Below, piece after piece: positions 1 to 8,364 of a stretch of 64,000 nucleotides of DNA (position 1 is its first letter; each line of letters begins with the position of its first letter). The stretch is taken from assembly GCF_002995805.1 (NCBI RefSeq), contig NZ_PVXL01000043.1, positions 1-64,000 of the forward strand, written 5' to 3'. The DNA is from Neomoorella stamsii. Its GTDB lineage: Bacteria > Bacillota > DSM-521 > Neomoorellales > Neomoorellaceae. A program made the position numbers and the translations under genes. The notes beneath the pieces are model-generated. The model made no database searches, was not told the DNA's origin, and worked only from the letters and a program-made list of their open reading frames with translations.

Positions 1-66
1 AGGCAAGTACTGGCTGGCGAAGCTGATTATCTTAATGACGTAACCTATGACCCCTTAGTTCTTTAA
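1..66 (+). CDS. possible C-terminal tail of an upstream gene (partial)
   Basis: Frame 1 is open from the window edge for 21 codons and stops with TAA at 64-66. The peptide ends in DPLVL and has ordinary composition. Nothing identifies a family. Another frame also stops nearby, so this is only a hint that a plus-strand gene runs into the window. Confidence 0.3.
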   Translation, partial: RQVLAGEADYLNDVTYDPLVL

Positions 67-275
67 GCAGCTTAATATGGCAATATGTGGATAAGGACTA
101 CCCCTGATACCCTAAGTCCTTTAACCAGAGAAGGGGAAAGAACATGGTTGTATACACCATTATTGTTGTTATATTACATTTAATCAACTACCATATATTG
201 CCTTGCAATGGGTTAAAGATTTTTATGCAACGCTAGTGGCCTAAGATATAATTGACGATGGGGGTGGTATACCAA

Positions 276-659
276 ATGACTGCCTGTAAGGCCTGCGTTT
301 TAACCTGTATGGACTTCCGTATTCAAAGTGCCGTAGCTAACTGGCTCCGAGAAAGGGGACTGTCTGGTAAATATGATTATCTGGCCCTGCCCGGCGCCAG
401 CCGCAACTTTGTTGCGGAAGGAAAACTGGCTTTGGTGGAGTATTCCTACAGGCTCCACCACATCCAGGAAGTTTACCTAGTCCACCATGAAGACTGCGGC
501 GCTTATAGCCTGGGAGATTTGCCTGTTGAAGAACAGCTGGCCCGCCAGCGCCAGGACATGGAACTGGCTGCCCGACTACTGAAAGAACGCCATCCGGAAC
601 TAAAGGTATACCTTGCCTTTCTTTACCTGGATGGCCGCATGGTTGAATTAACTGGCTAA
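276..659 (+). CDS. small beta-carbonic-anhydrase-like protein
   Basis: A 127-residue protein with the zinc/active-site signature of beta-class carbonic anhydrases: C11-x-D13-x-R15 near the N-terminus and H71-x-x-C74 later. These would supply the Cys/His/Cys zinc ligands and the Asp-Arg dyad. The family usually has about 170-220 residues, so this is a minimal version. Either it is a CO2/bicarbonate-interconverting enzyme or a non-catalytic zinc relative. ATG 276 is chosen because GGGGGTGG ends about 8 bases upstream; a TTG at 252 and an ATG at 258 are in frame but lack a ribosome site. It stands alone and is followed directly by a terminator. Confidence 0.7.
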   Translation: MTACKACVLTCMDFRIQSAVANWLRERGLSGKYDYLALPGASRNFVAEGKLALVEYSYRLHHIQEVYLVHHEDCGAYSLGDLPVEEQLARQRQDMELAARLLKERHPELKVYLAFLYLDGRMVELTG

Positions 660-664
660 TAAAT

Positions 665-705
665 AAGCCGGCTCCAGGGATAACCCGGAAACCGGCTTTT
701 TTATT
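665..705 (+). terminator. Rho-independent terminator after the carbonic-anhydrase-like gene
   Basis: Stem AAGCCGG (665-671) pairs with CCGGCTT (692-698) across a 20-base loop, followed by T-rich 697-705. The reverse strand also has a T-rich run, so it may partly serve the convergent LysM gene. Confidence 0.75.
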
Positions 706-775
706 CTATCCCTAGTATGCACTGTGGGATGAGCCTACCCGAACCCTGCTGGTCCGGCTTGTTTTTGTTCTATCC

Positions 776-1960
776 TCAGGGCGCCTGCTCCAGGCCGGCG
801 GCCCGCAGGACATTGGCCTGGTGCTGGGGCTGGATCTCATTGGTATTGTGGCTGCGGCTGTTCCAGAAATAGACGTCAAAATGGCCGGGGAAATCATTGT
901 CCAGTATCGTTTCCACGCTGTGGGGCATGCCGGCCATGGAAGCCGCCAGGACGCGATCCCCCACTTTAAGTAATATAGCCCGGGTATCCCAGGACCAGCG
1001 GCCGTTAAAAATTTGCTTCATGGTGGCTGTGTCAGCCGCAGTCAGGGGTTCCGAATCGGCATGGTTGGACCCGCCCAGGTGCCGGACGCGGAAGGACAGC
1101 CCGCTGTCCAGGTCGGTAATGGTGGCCACGGCGCCAACGTTATAGATCCAGCGTGCCCATTCCCAGTCTAAAAATTCGCCATAGCCCGGTTTTTGCTTGC
1201 CACGGGGGCCAGCCACCGGTACCGGTTCCGTCCGGCTGACGGGTATGTACAGGGGCTGGCCGGGCATGAGGATGTCTGAATTTAGCCTGTTGGTGTCATA
1301 GATGGCCCTGACGGTAGTGTTAAACCTTTGGGCAATGGTTGACAGGGTATCTCCTGCTACGACCCGGTAAACCGGCAGTTCCGGTTCTACCGGTTGCGGT
1401 TGCGGTGCAGGTGCCGGTGGTATTTCCATCACCTGGCCTACCATGATTAAATCCGAAGGCAGGTTGTTAAAGCGAGAAAGTTCAGTTACGGTCAGGTTAA
1501 AACGCCTGGCGATAAGATAGAGGTTATCACCCGGCTGCACCTGGTAGATAGTAGCCCCGCTACGGGCCAGGGGAATGAGTAAGGTTTGCCCGGGGTAAAG
1601 GGTGTCCCCCGCCAGGTTACTTGCCGCCTGGATGGCCGCTATGGAACGGCCCGTCCGCAGGGATATGAGGTAAAGGGTATCGCCCCGCTGGACGGTATAC
1701 TTATAGTTACTATCCTGCAGGGTTACCGGCAGGTACAGAACCTGCCCCGGTACTAAAGCATCACCAGGTAACTTATTCAGTTGTTGAATGGCAGCCACCG
1801 TTGCTCCATAGCGCTGGGCGAGGAGCCAGAGGCTATCCCCCTGCCGGACCTGATAAAGGATGATCCCTGAACCGGTCCCGGCCCAGGCCGCCGGCGGGGC
1901 TCCCCACAGCAGGATCGCCGTTAGGAAAAATACTACCCCCCAAAAACGCCACACCCGCAT
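776..1960 (-). CDS. secreted protein with four LysM domains
   Basis: A 394-residue exported protein. Residues 1-27 form a signal peptide (basic start, hydrophobic core, AWA cleavage-like end). Four LysM modules follow at roughly 36-78, 87-130, 139-180 and 196-240, each with the (Q/R/A)GD(S/T/N)L start and the PGQ...IP end typical of peptidoglycan or chitin binding. A Pro/Gln-rich linker separates modules 3 and 4. The C-terminal part (about 265-394) has His/Asn/Asp-rich patches (GGSNHAD, SRSHNTNEIQPQHQ) reminiscent of cell-wall-associated domains in clostridial spore formers, but I cannot name its function. The start at 1960 rather than 2011 is set by AGGGGG 6-7 bases upstream and by the signal peptide. 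It is divergent from dinB. Confidence 0.85.
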   Translation of the reverse strand: MRVWRFWGVVFFLTAILLWGAPPAAWAGTGSGIILYQVRQGDSLWLLAQRYGATVAAIQQLNKLPGDALVPGQVLYLPVTLQDSNYKYTVQRGDTLYLISLRTGRSIAAIQAASNLAGDTLYPGQTLLIPLARSGATIYQVQPGDNLYLIARRFNLTVTELSRFNNLPSDLIMVGQVMEIPPAPAPQPQPVEPELPVYRVVAGDTLSTIAQRFNTTVRAIYDTNRLNSDILMPGQPLYIPVSRTEPVPVAGPRGKQKPGYGEFLDWEWARWIYNVGAVATITDLDSGLSFRVRHLGGSNHADSEPLTAADTATMKQIFNGRWSWDTRAILLKVGDRVLAASMAGMPHSVETILDNDFPGHFDVYFWNSRSHNTNEIQPQHQANVLRAAGLEQAP

Positions 1961-2143
1961 AGCATACCCCCTGCTTTGCCAGGAAAGTCCTCCATTGGTT
2001 CCTGGCGACATGTTTTGACAAATTATTCTACACGGGTGCAGGTTTCTCCTTTATGTAAATTATACCAGGGCCAGTTCAGCTGGGCAGCCTGGCAGGGCCT
2101 GGTCGGGCAGTCATAAGCCACTTTCTTGATGGCCAGGGAACTA

Positions 2144-2157
2144 CCAACATTTGTTCA
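2144..2157. promoter_or_regulatory. candidate distal LexA (SOS) box
   Basis: CCAACATTTGTTCA matches the Gram-positive LexA consensus CGAACRNRYGTTYG at 11 of 14 positions. It lies just upstream of the dinB -35 region. Confidence 0.45.
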
Positions 2158-2165
2158 TTTGCCCC

Positions 2166-2193
2166 TTGTTATTTTAACGGCCAGGGTTATAAT
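2166..2193 (+). promoter_or_regulatory. sigma-A-type promoter of dinB
   Basis: TTGTTA (2166-2171), 16-base spacer, perfect TATAAT (2188-2193). Transcription would begin near 2200, at the edge of the proximal LexA box. Confidence 0.6.
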
Positions 2194-2200
2194 ATAAATA

Positions 2201-2214
2201 AAAACAAATGTTCG
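2201..2214. promoter_or_regulatory. candidate proximal LexA (SOS) box
   Basis: AAAACAAATGTTCG matches CGAACRNRYGTTYG at 12 of 14 positions. It sits at the predicted transcription start of dinB, a normal position for a repressor operator. An ATG at 2208 lies inside it, which argues against that ATG as start codon. Confidence 0.55.
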
Positions 2215-2228
2215 TAGAGGTGAGGGTA

Positions 2229-3428
2229 TTGTCCCTGGCTTGCTCCATTCTTTTATGTGATGCCAACAGCTTCTTTGCCTCCGTTCACCAGGCCCTGGAC
2301 CCGGCTTTACGCGGGCGCCCGGTTATCGTCGCCGGCCGGGAGACCACCCGCCACGGCATTGTCCTGGCGGCCAGCTATGAGGCCAAACGGGGTTACGGCA
2401 TTAAAACCGGGATGACCGTCCGGGAGGCGCGCAGCCTCTGCCCGGAAGGCATTTTTATCTCTCCCCGCCATGACCTGTACATCGAATTTTCCACCCGCCT
2501 TTTACGCATCATGCGGGACTTTACTCCCCTGGTGGAGCCCTTCTCCATCGATGAAGCCTGGCTGGATGTCCGCGGCTGCCGGGAACTCCACGGTTCGCCC
2601 CTGGCCATCGCCCGCCGGTTGAAGAAGCGGATTAAAGACGAGGTGGGCATTACCACCAGCATCGGCCTGGGGCCTTCCAAGCTCCTGGCCAAGATGGCGG
2701 CTGAGATGCAAAAGCCCGACGGCCTGACGGTCCTGGATTACCCGGATGTCCCTAAAAAAATGTGGCCCCTGCCGGTGAAGGAACTTTTTGGCGTCGGTCC
2801 CCGCATGGAGGCTCACCTGGCCAAACTTGGCATCCATACCATCGGCGACCTGGCCCGTTTTCCCGTCGAGGTACTGGTCAAGCGCTTCGGGGTCGTGGGG
2901 CAGATTTTACACCAGTGCGCCCACGGTGTTGACTACAGCCCGGTGGATCCTCACTCCCTGGAAAGGGTGAAATCCATTGGCCACCAGATTACCCTGCCAC
3001 GGGACTACCAGGGTTATGAAGAGATTGAGGTGGTTTTACTGGAACTGGCCGAACTGGTGGCTCGGCGGGTGCGCCTGGGAGGGTATCTGGGGCGCACAGT
3101 GGCTTTAAGCCTTAAAGACCCGGAGTTTAACTGGCTGGGACGTTCTTACACCCTGCCCCATTATACCGATACGGCGGCCGATATTTACTCGGCGGCCCGG
3201 CAGCTCCTTCGCCGCCACTGGCCGCCCTGGCGGCCGGTGCGGCTGGTGGGGGTGAGCCTGGCCGGTCTGGTGCCGGCAACAGTGCGCCAGGAAGACCTTT
3301 TTGGCCGGGTGGAAAAACAGGCCCGCCTGAACCGGGCCTGTGACCGGTTAAAAAACCGCTACGGCGAAAGGATCATTCACCCGGCGGTATCCTTGACAAA
3401 GGCAGGGGTTCTCTATGCGCGGGGCTAA
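2229..3428 (+). CDS. dinB: DNA polymerase IV (Y-family translesion polymerase)
   Basis: Error-prone polymerase that copies past damaged template bases. The 399-residue protein has the palm Asp in the DANSFFASV motif (D11), the catalytic SIDEA motif (D98, E99), the little-finger domain, and a C-terminal QEDLF element that fits the sliding-clamp-binding consensus QxxLF. TTG 2229 is chosen because TAGAGGTGA lies 5 bases upstream and the in-frame ATG 2208 falls in the LexA box near the transcription start. The downstream gene overlaps its last 14 bases, suggesting translational coupling. Two LexA-like boxes suggest SOS induction. Confidence 0.93.
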   Translation: MSLACSILLCDANSFFASVHQALDPALRGRPVIVAGRETTRHGIVLAASYEAKRGYGIKTGMTVREARSLCPEGIFISPRHDLYIEFSTRLLRIMRDFTPLVEPFSIDEAWLDVRGCRELHGSPLAIARRLKKRIKDEVGITTSIGLGPSKLLAKMAAEMQKPDGLTVLDYPDVPKKMWPLPVKELFGVGPRMEAHLAKLGIHTIGDLARFPVEVLVKRFGVVGQILHQCAHGVDYSPVDPHSLERVKSIGHQITLPRDYQGYEEIEVVLLELAELVARRVRLGGYLGRTVALSLKDPEFNWLGRSYTLPHYTDTAADIYSAARQLLRRHWPPWRPVRLVGVSLAGLVPATVRQEDLFGRVEKQARLNRACDRLKNRYGERIIHPAVSLTKAGVLYARG

Positions 3429-3711
3429 CGCTTTATATGAAGGCCACCGGCTGATGCTGCCGGGGCTTAAAGACCGGGCCACGGCCACCTGCCAGGGCTG
3501 CCGCTTTTATGCCCTGGTCCTGGGCCGGGAGGAAAATAAACCAGCTTGCCTGGCCACCCTGGATCTCTATCTTACGGGGGAACGCCGGGTGCCGGTGGAA
3601 CTCCAGGCCCGGGATTTTATCTGGCTGGCCGGTAAAGAAGCCCTGGTCAAGGCTGTGGAGAAGGTCCGGCCGGAAAGGCAGGCCTGCGGTTTCTATTGCC
3701 CGCGGGAGTAA
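3415..3711 (+). CDS. Cys-rich 98-residue protein coupled to dinB
   Basis: No family recognised. Five cysteines occur as CQGC (27-30), a single central Cys, and a terminal CGFYC, which would suit a small zinc-ribbon or metal site. The middle holds a short beta/alpha segment rich in Val, Leu and Arg. The ATG lies inside the 3' end of dinB with an AGGCAGGGG-like ribosome site, so it is almost certainly cotranscribed with dinB and under the same LexA control. Its last 19 bases overlap the end of the convergent M48 protease gene. A polymerase partner is an inference from context only. Confidence 0.7.
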   Translation: MRGANALYEGHRLMLPGLKDRATATCQGCRFYALVLGREENKPACLATLDLYLTGERRVPVELQARDFIWLAGKEALVKAVEKVRPERQACGFYCPRE

Positions 3712-4958
3712 CGCGGATTATCGTCTTGCCCCCACTTCTCGGAAGCCTGGATTCTATCCAGTGGTGAGGGGTGAGATGAGGTCAGCCATTCGATAAAGGG
3801 CGGCGGGGCTACGTCGCCGAGGTTTTTCCGGGTCAGGTCCACTTGCAACTTGATCATGGCCCTGGGGTTACCGGTAAGCTCCAGGGCCACCTGGTCGGCT
3901 TCAGTTTCATAGCGGCGGGAGATGGCGTTCTGCACCGGCTGGCCCAGGAAGGACACCAGCTGGAGAAAAAGGAGCATGGCAACCAGGAGGTGGGGCGGGT
4001 ATGGCCCAGGCCGGGCTATCTCGTAGGTGAAGGTTAGTTTCAGGACGGCATATAACAATCCCAGAAGCAAGAAATTAGCCAGGATACCCCACAGCAATCC
4101 CCGGACAATATGGCCGCGTTGCCAGTGGGCCATTTCGTGGGCGACTACGGCTTCCACTTCATCAGGGGGGTAATTAGCCAGGAGCGTGTCATAGAGAACG
4201 ATACGTTTGGTAGCTCCCAGGCCGGTAAAATAGGCATTGGCCTTGGTGGTCCGGCGGCTGGCATCCATGACCAGTATTTCCTTAACCTTCAACCCGGCGC
4301 GGCCGGCCAGTTGCGTAACCATAGTTTTAACCGGTCCTTCTGTGACCGGCTGGAAACGGTTAAAGAGGGGGGCGACAAGGAGCGGCCAGAGGAAGGTGGA
4401 AACAAAGAGCCAGCCGGACAGGAACAGGCCGGCGGCAGCCCACCAGGTATGGGGCCAGCGGCCGGTAACCCAGAAAAGGAGTATTACCCCGGCCCCGGAT
4501 AAGATTAGGTCCAGAAACGAGCTTTTCAGATAATCGGCCCACCAGGAAGCCAGATTCTGGGTGGCAAAGCCCCACTGGTGCTGGACAATAAAGCTGCCGT
4601 AAAAATTAAAAGGCAGGCCCACCACTTTTAAAAGCAGCCAGATCAGGCCAAAGTAAATTACCAGGGCCGGGTAATAGCGCCCGCCCGTCAGGCGCAAGAC
4701 GCCATCCGACCAGTAGGCGGCCCGGGCACTGTAGACCAGCCAGACCAGGAAAGCCGTCTTGGCCAGGAAAGCCAGGATACTTACCAGGCGCATGATCTGC
4801 TGGTAACGCCGCGCCCTTTCTACCTCCACCGGGGAGAAATATTGCCAGGCAGCATCCGGTACTTGGCCCGGAAAGAGGGTAAAAAAGATAAAGGCCAGGC
4901 TGAAGATGCCTGCCAGGATTAAAAGCGTGGTCCAGATGATACCGGCCCTGGCTGTCAT
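3693..4958 (-). CDS. M48-family membrane metalloprotease (Ste24/CAAX-protease-like)
   Basis: A 421-residue integral-membrane zinc protease. Several membrane segments occupy the N-terminal half (about 8-30, 60-78, 95-120, 150-200), matching the N-terminal domain of CAAX prenyl protease 1. The catalytic motif HEMAH is at 274-278 (H274, E275, H278), two further membrane segments follow, and the third zinc ligand lies in the ETEAD motif. Bacterial members are thought to work in membrane protein quality control; the substrate is unknown. ATG 4958 has GGAGG about 8 bases upstream. The gene has its own purine-rich leader and converges with the dinB unit. Confidence 0.88.
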   Translation of the reverse strand: MTARAGIIWTTLLILAGIFSLAFIFFTLFPGQVPDAAWQYFSPVEVERARRYQQIMRLVSILAFLAKTAFLVWLVYSARAAYWSDGVLRLTGGRYYPALVIYFGLIWLLLKVVGLPFNFYGSFIVQHQWGFATQNLASWWADYLKSSFLDLILSGAGVILLFWVTGRWPHTWWAAAGLFLSGWLFVSTFLWPLLVAPLFNRFQPVTEGPVKTMVTQLAGRAGLKVKEILVMDASRRTTKANAYFTGLGATKRIVLYDTLLANYPPDEVEAVVAHEMAHWQRGHIVRGLLWGILANFLLLGLLYAVLKLTFTYEIARPGPYPPHLLVAMLLFLQLVSFLGQPVQNAISRRYETEADQVALELTGNPRAMIKLQVDLTRKNLGDVAPPPFIEWLTSSHPSPLDRIQASEKWGQDDNPRYSRGQ

Positions 4959-5284
4959 TTAAATTTCCTCCTTCCCAAACTATTTGGATACGATCTTATT
5001 CTTCCTTCCCGTTCCCATTCCTGCTCTCTAAATCTTCCTTACCCCTTTTAATCTTATTCCTCTTCCCTGCTGTTCATTTCTCAGGCAAATAAAAAACCGG
5101 CCCCGCGGGGCCGGACCAAGAGCAGGTGAATCTGCTCTGGCTAACTAGCTTCCGGTGAATAATTTCCTGCTGGTTAATATTGCAGAATGAAGTTACAGAG
5201 TCAGCGATAGCGAACGGATACCGGCCGCGCCATTTTCTCGTTAATTAAGTAGCTTGTCCGGTTAACAGCCCGATGATAGTACTT
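4959..5284. other. 326-base intergenic region between M48 protease and pfk genes
   Basis: No credible gene. It holds a strong minus-strand terminator (5089-5114), a second hairpin GAGCAG(GTGAAT)CTGCTC at 5121-5138, about 145 further bases of unexplained pfk 3' sequence, and a pyrimidine-rich stretch (purine-rich on the minus strand) leading to the protease gene. Confidence 0.6.
5089..5114 (-). terminator. strong GC terminator downstream of pfk
   Basis: Perfect palindrome CCGGCCCCGCGGGGCCGG (5097-5114), followed on the minus strand by TTTTTTATTT. It ends the minus-strand phosphofructokinase transcript about 170 bases after the stop codon. Confidence 0.85.
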
Positions 5285-6517
5285 TTACCCACACTTTTTG
5301 ACTGGATATTGGTGGGCCAGGTTTACATAAGCAGGCAGGCCGTTATGGTAAGGCACGTTAACTTCTCCCTGAATCAAAGGCCGGGCGTAATTGATGAAGT
5401 CGGTAGTAACGTCGTTTCCTGCCGCGTTGATCCAGTCCCGCGGTACCTTCTTTTCCTGGTTGGCTACCTTATCAAGTTCCACGAGCTCATAAGTACACCG
5501 GTACTCTTCCCCTTCCAGGCGCTTGATGGCTACCATATGGCCACTGGCTCCCCGGAGGGCCTCCTCAACGGCTACCCGGCCTACGTTATAGGCTTCTTCC
5601 GCATCGGTCCGGGAGGCCAGGTGCATGGCACTGCGCTGGCTGGTGGCCGGGAGGATAAAGCGACCTTTGATTTTTAATTCAGCTTCAATTTTATTAAGGA
5701 GGAACTGCCCTAGACCACCGAGGCGTTGGTGGCCGAAAACATCTACGGTGCCGGCATCGTTAAATATATAGTTGCCATTTTTATCGACCAGGCCTTCGGA
5801 TACGACTACCAGGACCGTACCATACTGGCGGTAGGCGGTTTCCACATCGGCCAGGAAAGCGTCCAGGTCAAAGGCTACTTCCGGCAAGTAGATTAAGTGG
5901 GGGGCTTCTCCTGGTGCACGCCGGGCCAGGGCCGTAGCTGCCGCCAGCCAGCCGGTATTGCGGCCCATGGCTTCCACAATAGCTACTTTGGTAGAGGTGA
6001 CGATGCTTTTAATATCCATCCCCATCTCCAGGACACTGGCGGCAAGGTATTTGGCGGCGCTACCATAACCCGGACAGTGATCCGTCCGGGGCAAGTCATT
6101 GTCTACCGTTTTGGGAATGCCAATTACCCGTAGCTCATACCCTTCTTCCTGCGCCAGCTGGTTGACTTTATGGGCCGTATCCATAGAGTCATTGCCGCCG
6201 ATGTAGAAAAAATAACGGATATTAAATTTGCGGAAGATGGCCAGGAGCTTATCATAGTCTTCCTTCTTCTCTAACTGGTACCGGCAGGAGCCAAGGGCTG
6301 CTCCCGGTGTGAAACGCAAGCCTTGAATGGTAGCCGCGTCTTGCCGGCGTAAATCAATAAAATTCTCTGCTAAGACACCCATGATGCCGTTGCGGGCGCC
6401 ATAAATTTCGCCAATGGCTTCACCGTGATAGGCGGCTTCGATGGCTCCGGCAAGGCTGTTATTAATCACAGCCGTAGGGCCACCTGACTGGGCAATGACA
6501 CAGTTCCCTTTAAGCAA
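5285..6517 (-). CDS. pfp: 6-phosphofructokinase, probably pyrophosphate-dependent
   Basis: Phosphorylates fructose 6-phosphate in glycolysis, reversibly if PPi is the donor. The 410-residue protein has the N-terminal SGGPTAVIN nucleotide-site loop, GGNDSMDTA (107-115) and PKTVDND (135-141). A Lys in the PKT(I/V)DND motif, where ATP enzymes carry Gly, is characteristic of PPi-dependent enzymes; GGND in place of the ATP-type GGDG agrees. Length suits the group II 'long clade'. Start codon is TTG 6517 with AGGAGG 8 bases upstream. It is monocistronic, with its own terminator. The PPi preference is inferred from motifs. Confidence 0.9.
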   Translation of the reverse strand: MLKGNCVIAQSGGPTAVINNSLAGAIEAAYHGEAIGEIYGARNGIMGVLAENFIDLRRQDAATIQGLRFTPGAALGSCRYQLEKKEDYDKLLAIFRKFNIRYFFYIGGNDSMDTAHKVNQLAQEEGYELRVIGIPKTVDNDLPRTDHCPGYGSAAKYLAASVLEMGMDIKSIVTSTKVAIVEAMGRNTGWLAAATALARRAPGEAPHLIYLPEVAFDLDAFLADVETAYRQYGTVLVVVSEGLVDKNGNYIFNDAGTVDVFGHQRLGGLGQFLLNKIEAELKIKGRFILPATSQRSAMHLASRTDAEEAYNVGRVAVEEALRGASGHMVAIKRLEGEEYRCTYELVELDKVANQEKKVPRDWINAAGNDVTTDFINYARPLIQGEVNVPYHNGLPAYVNLAHQYPVKKCG

Positions 6518-6655
6518 AGGGATTTCCTCCTCTCCCGGATCAAGCGTTGCTTTCTATATTATAATCTGGGCCGGCTTTCCTGGCTATAGAGAGTGGCATC
6601 TTAAGGTCCTTCTGAATAAGCTACAGTAGACTAAATCCCATTGGAGGTGTAACTA

Positions 6656-6793
6656 ATGGCTGAGGAAGGCAGCAGCATCTTCGGACCGAAAAAAAACGCA
6701 CAGGATGGTAGCCTAGGCTTTACTTTTCCTGGCGGCAGTTTTGCTTTTATATTGTTCTTGATCTTGATCCTCCTCTTCTTTGGTGATAATTAG
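6656..6793 (+). CDS. small YjcZ-like membrane peptide (45 aa)
   Basis: A 45-residue peptide: a polar, charged first half, then a Gly-Gly-Ser turn and one hydrophobic helix from about 29 to 43 ending in GDN. The pattern 'G-G-x-F-A + hydrophobic helix' is like YjcZ-family sporulation peptides, but the N-terminus is different, so the assignment is tentative. GGAGGTG lies 7-8 bases before the ATG, and a clear terminator follows 14 bases after the stop, which together make it a real gene. Likely membrane-located. Confidence 0.75.
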   Translation: MAEEGSSIFGPKKNAQDGSLGFTFPGGSFAFILFLILILLFFGDN

Positions 6794-6807
6794 CAGTTAA
6801 TCGGGAG

Positions 6808-6836
6808 AACCCCGCAGATAGCGGGGTTATTTTTTA
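6808..6836 (+). terminator. Rho-independent terminator of the small membrane peptide gene
   Basis: AACCCCGC (6808-6815) pairs with GCGGGGTT (6821-6828) around AGATA, followed by ATTTTTTA. Confidence 0.88.
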
Positions 6837-6904
6837 TAAGCGTGATGGCTAAAACAATGAAGCAAGAATGAAGAAGCCGGGAGTCCGGATAATCGGGGTC
6901 CCTT

Positions 6905-8302
6905 TTATACCAGTACTACCGGGACACCGGTAGCACTTGCCAGGTCCAGGTAATATTGACCCGTCAGGTCGAAGCCCCGGTAGTCAAAGGCGATGGCAGG
7001 TAAGATAATGAGGTCAACGGGGTTGTGATCCAGACGCCACTCCTGCCAGGCAATCTTAAAATCCCCTAAGGTTAATAAGCCGGCGCAGGCGATGGAACCG
7101 CCAAAAAAGCGGCTGGGAGCAGTTATTACCTCCAGGTCCCAGGGGAGCCCAGCCACGGCTTCCTTTATTACGTTACCGGCCAGTTCAGAAGTCATAATCA
7201 GCGCCCGCCGGGCATGGTGATGCCGGCAGGCTTGCTCAACTTCCTGGAGAATGTCAGGGTCAAAATCCCAGCTAAAGGTAAGACCGCTACCGTCCTTTTC
7301 CACCAGTAAGGCAAGAGAACGCCTTTGTTCTTTATACCCGGCAAGCGACGTATCCGGACCGGAACCGGTAGTTTCGTTCCTGAAAGGTGCTGCCGCGGCG
7401 GTACGGGATTGTACCACTAAATGCCGCCTGCCTGGCCGGTTAATCAGGCGATAGGCTTCTACTCGGGAACGCGGTTTTTGCCCGTCTACGGCCAGTATGA
7501 TATCGCCCTTTTGGAGGCCGGCCCTGGAAGCCGGGGTACCGGGGATAACCCCCTCTACTACCGGCGTTAGATTATTTAAGCAAGGGGGTTCCAGCAGCAA
7601 AGGGACGTCCGTTTGCTTACGGAGGTGCTCCAATTCTGCTTCTATTTGTTGCCGTAAATTGGCTGGAAAACGCAACTCCGGCGGTGCCAGACGGGTGTAG
7701 CCGGGTAAAAAAATGCGGATGGTCCTGGCCCCGGAACGGGCCAGGTAAAGGATTGTCTCCCGGACATCCGGCCAGCCGGCAATCCAGGGAAGGGCCACCA
7801 GGCTACCGTGGTAGGTAATCCCGGCCTGCTGCAAGGTCAGGGGTGCCTGCAATGCCGTTTCAGGTTGCTTATCACCCATGAGTTTTAGCCGGCCTGCCGG
7901 GCTGGCGCTGTTGAGGGACAGGTTTATTTCCAGGGGCCCCAGGTCAGCCAGGGCCCTGGCCAGTTCACGGGTCAATAAAGTCCCATTGGTAGTAATCTCC
8001 AGGGTGGTCGCAGGAAAACGCCGCCGCACTCTGGCCAGGATTTCCAGGAAATCGGGATGGGTCAGGGGTTCTCCTTCAATGAGCCGGGTGGCTGACTCGC
8101 CAATGACGATTTTTCGTGTACCAACTAGAAAGTCCAGGAGGGTGTCAACCTGTTCCGGCTTTAAAGGGGGCAGGTATCGCGTTTCCACTCCCGGAGGATT
8201 CTGGCGGTGACTGCAGAAAAGACAGCGTAAATTACAACTGGAAGTCAGCGGTAAGATATTATACCGGGCGGCCGTCAGGACGACCAGATGGTAGCTTTCC
8301 AT
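6905..8302 (-). CDS. radical SAM protein with internal PDZ and C-terminal DUF512-like region
   Basis: A 465-residue protein. An N-terminal radical SAM domain carries CNLRCLFC (CxxxCxxC) for the [4Fe-4S] cluster, with a GE-type SAM motif and TTNGTLL strand. A PDZ-like module follows at about 235-290 (GVIPGTPASRAGLQKGDIIL). The last 130 residues contain SRFFGGSIACAGLLTLGD, close to the RFFG...VAGLLTG motif of DUF512 proteins. In DUF512 proteins that I know, PDZ comes first, so the order here is unusual. The reaction is unknown; oxygen-sensitive cytoplasmic chemistry is likely. The ribosome site at ATG 8302 is weak (AGGGACTAAG). It is monocistronic. Confidence 0.75.
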   Translation of the reverse strand: MESYHLVVLTAARYNILPLTSSCNLRCLFCSHRQNPPGVETRYLPPLKPEQVDTLLDFLVGTRKIVIGESATRLIEGEPLTHPDFLEILARVRRRFPATTLEITTNGTLLTRELARALADLGPLEINLSLNSASPAGRLKLMGDKQPETALQAPLTLQQAGITYHGSLVALPWIAGWPDVRETILYLARSGARTIRIFLPGYTRLAPPELRFPANLRQQIEAELEHLRKQTDVPLLLEPPCLNNLTPVVEGVIPGTPASRAGLQKGDIILAVDGQKPRSRVEAYRLINRPGRRHLVVQSRTAAAAPFRNETTGSGPDTSLAGYKEQRRSLALLVEKDGSGLTFSWDFDPDILQEVEQACRHHHARRALIMTSELAGNVIKEAVAGLPWDLEVITAPSRFFGGSIACAGLLTLGDFKIAWQEWRLDHNPVDLIILPAIAFDYRGFDLTGQYYLDLASATGVPVVLV

Positions 8303-8364
8303 GGATTTTCTTAGTCCCTGTTTGAGTATGGTTGAGCAACCTGTAGTCTATAATAACCTACCCT

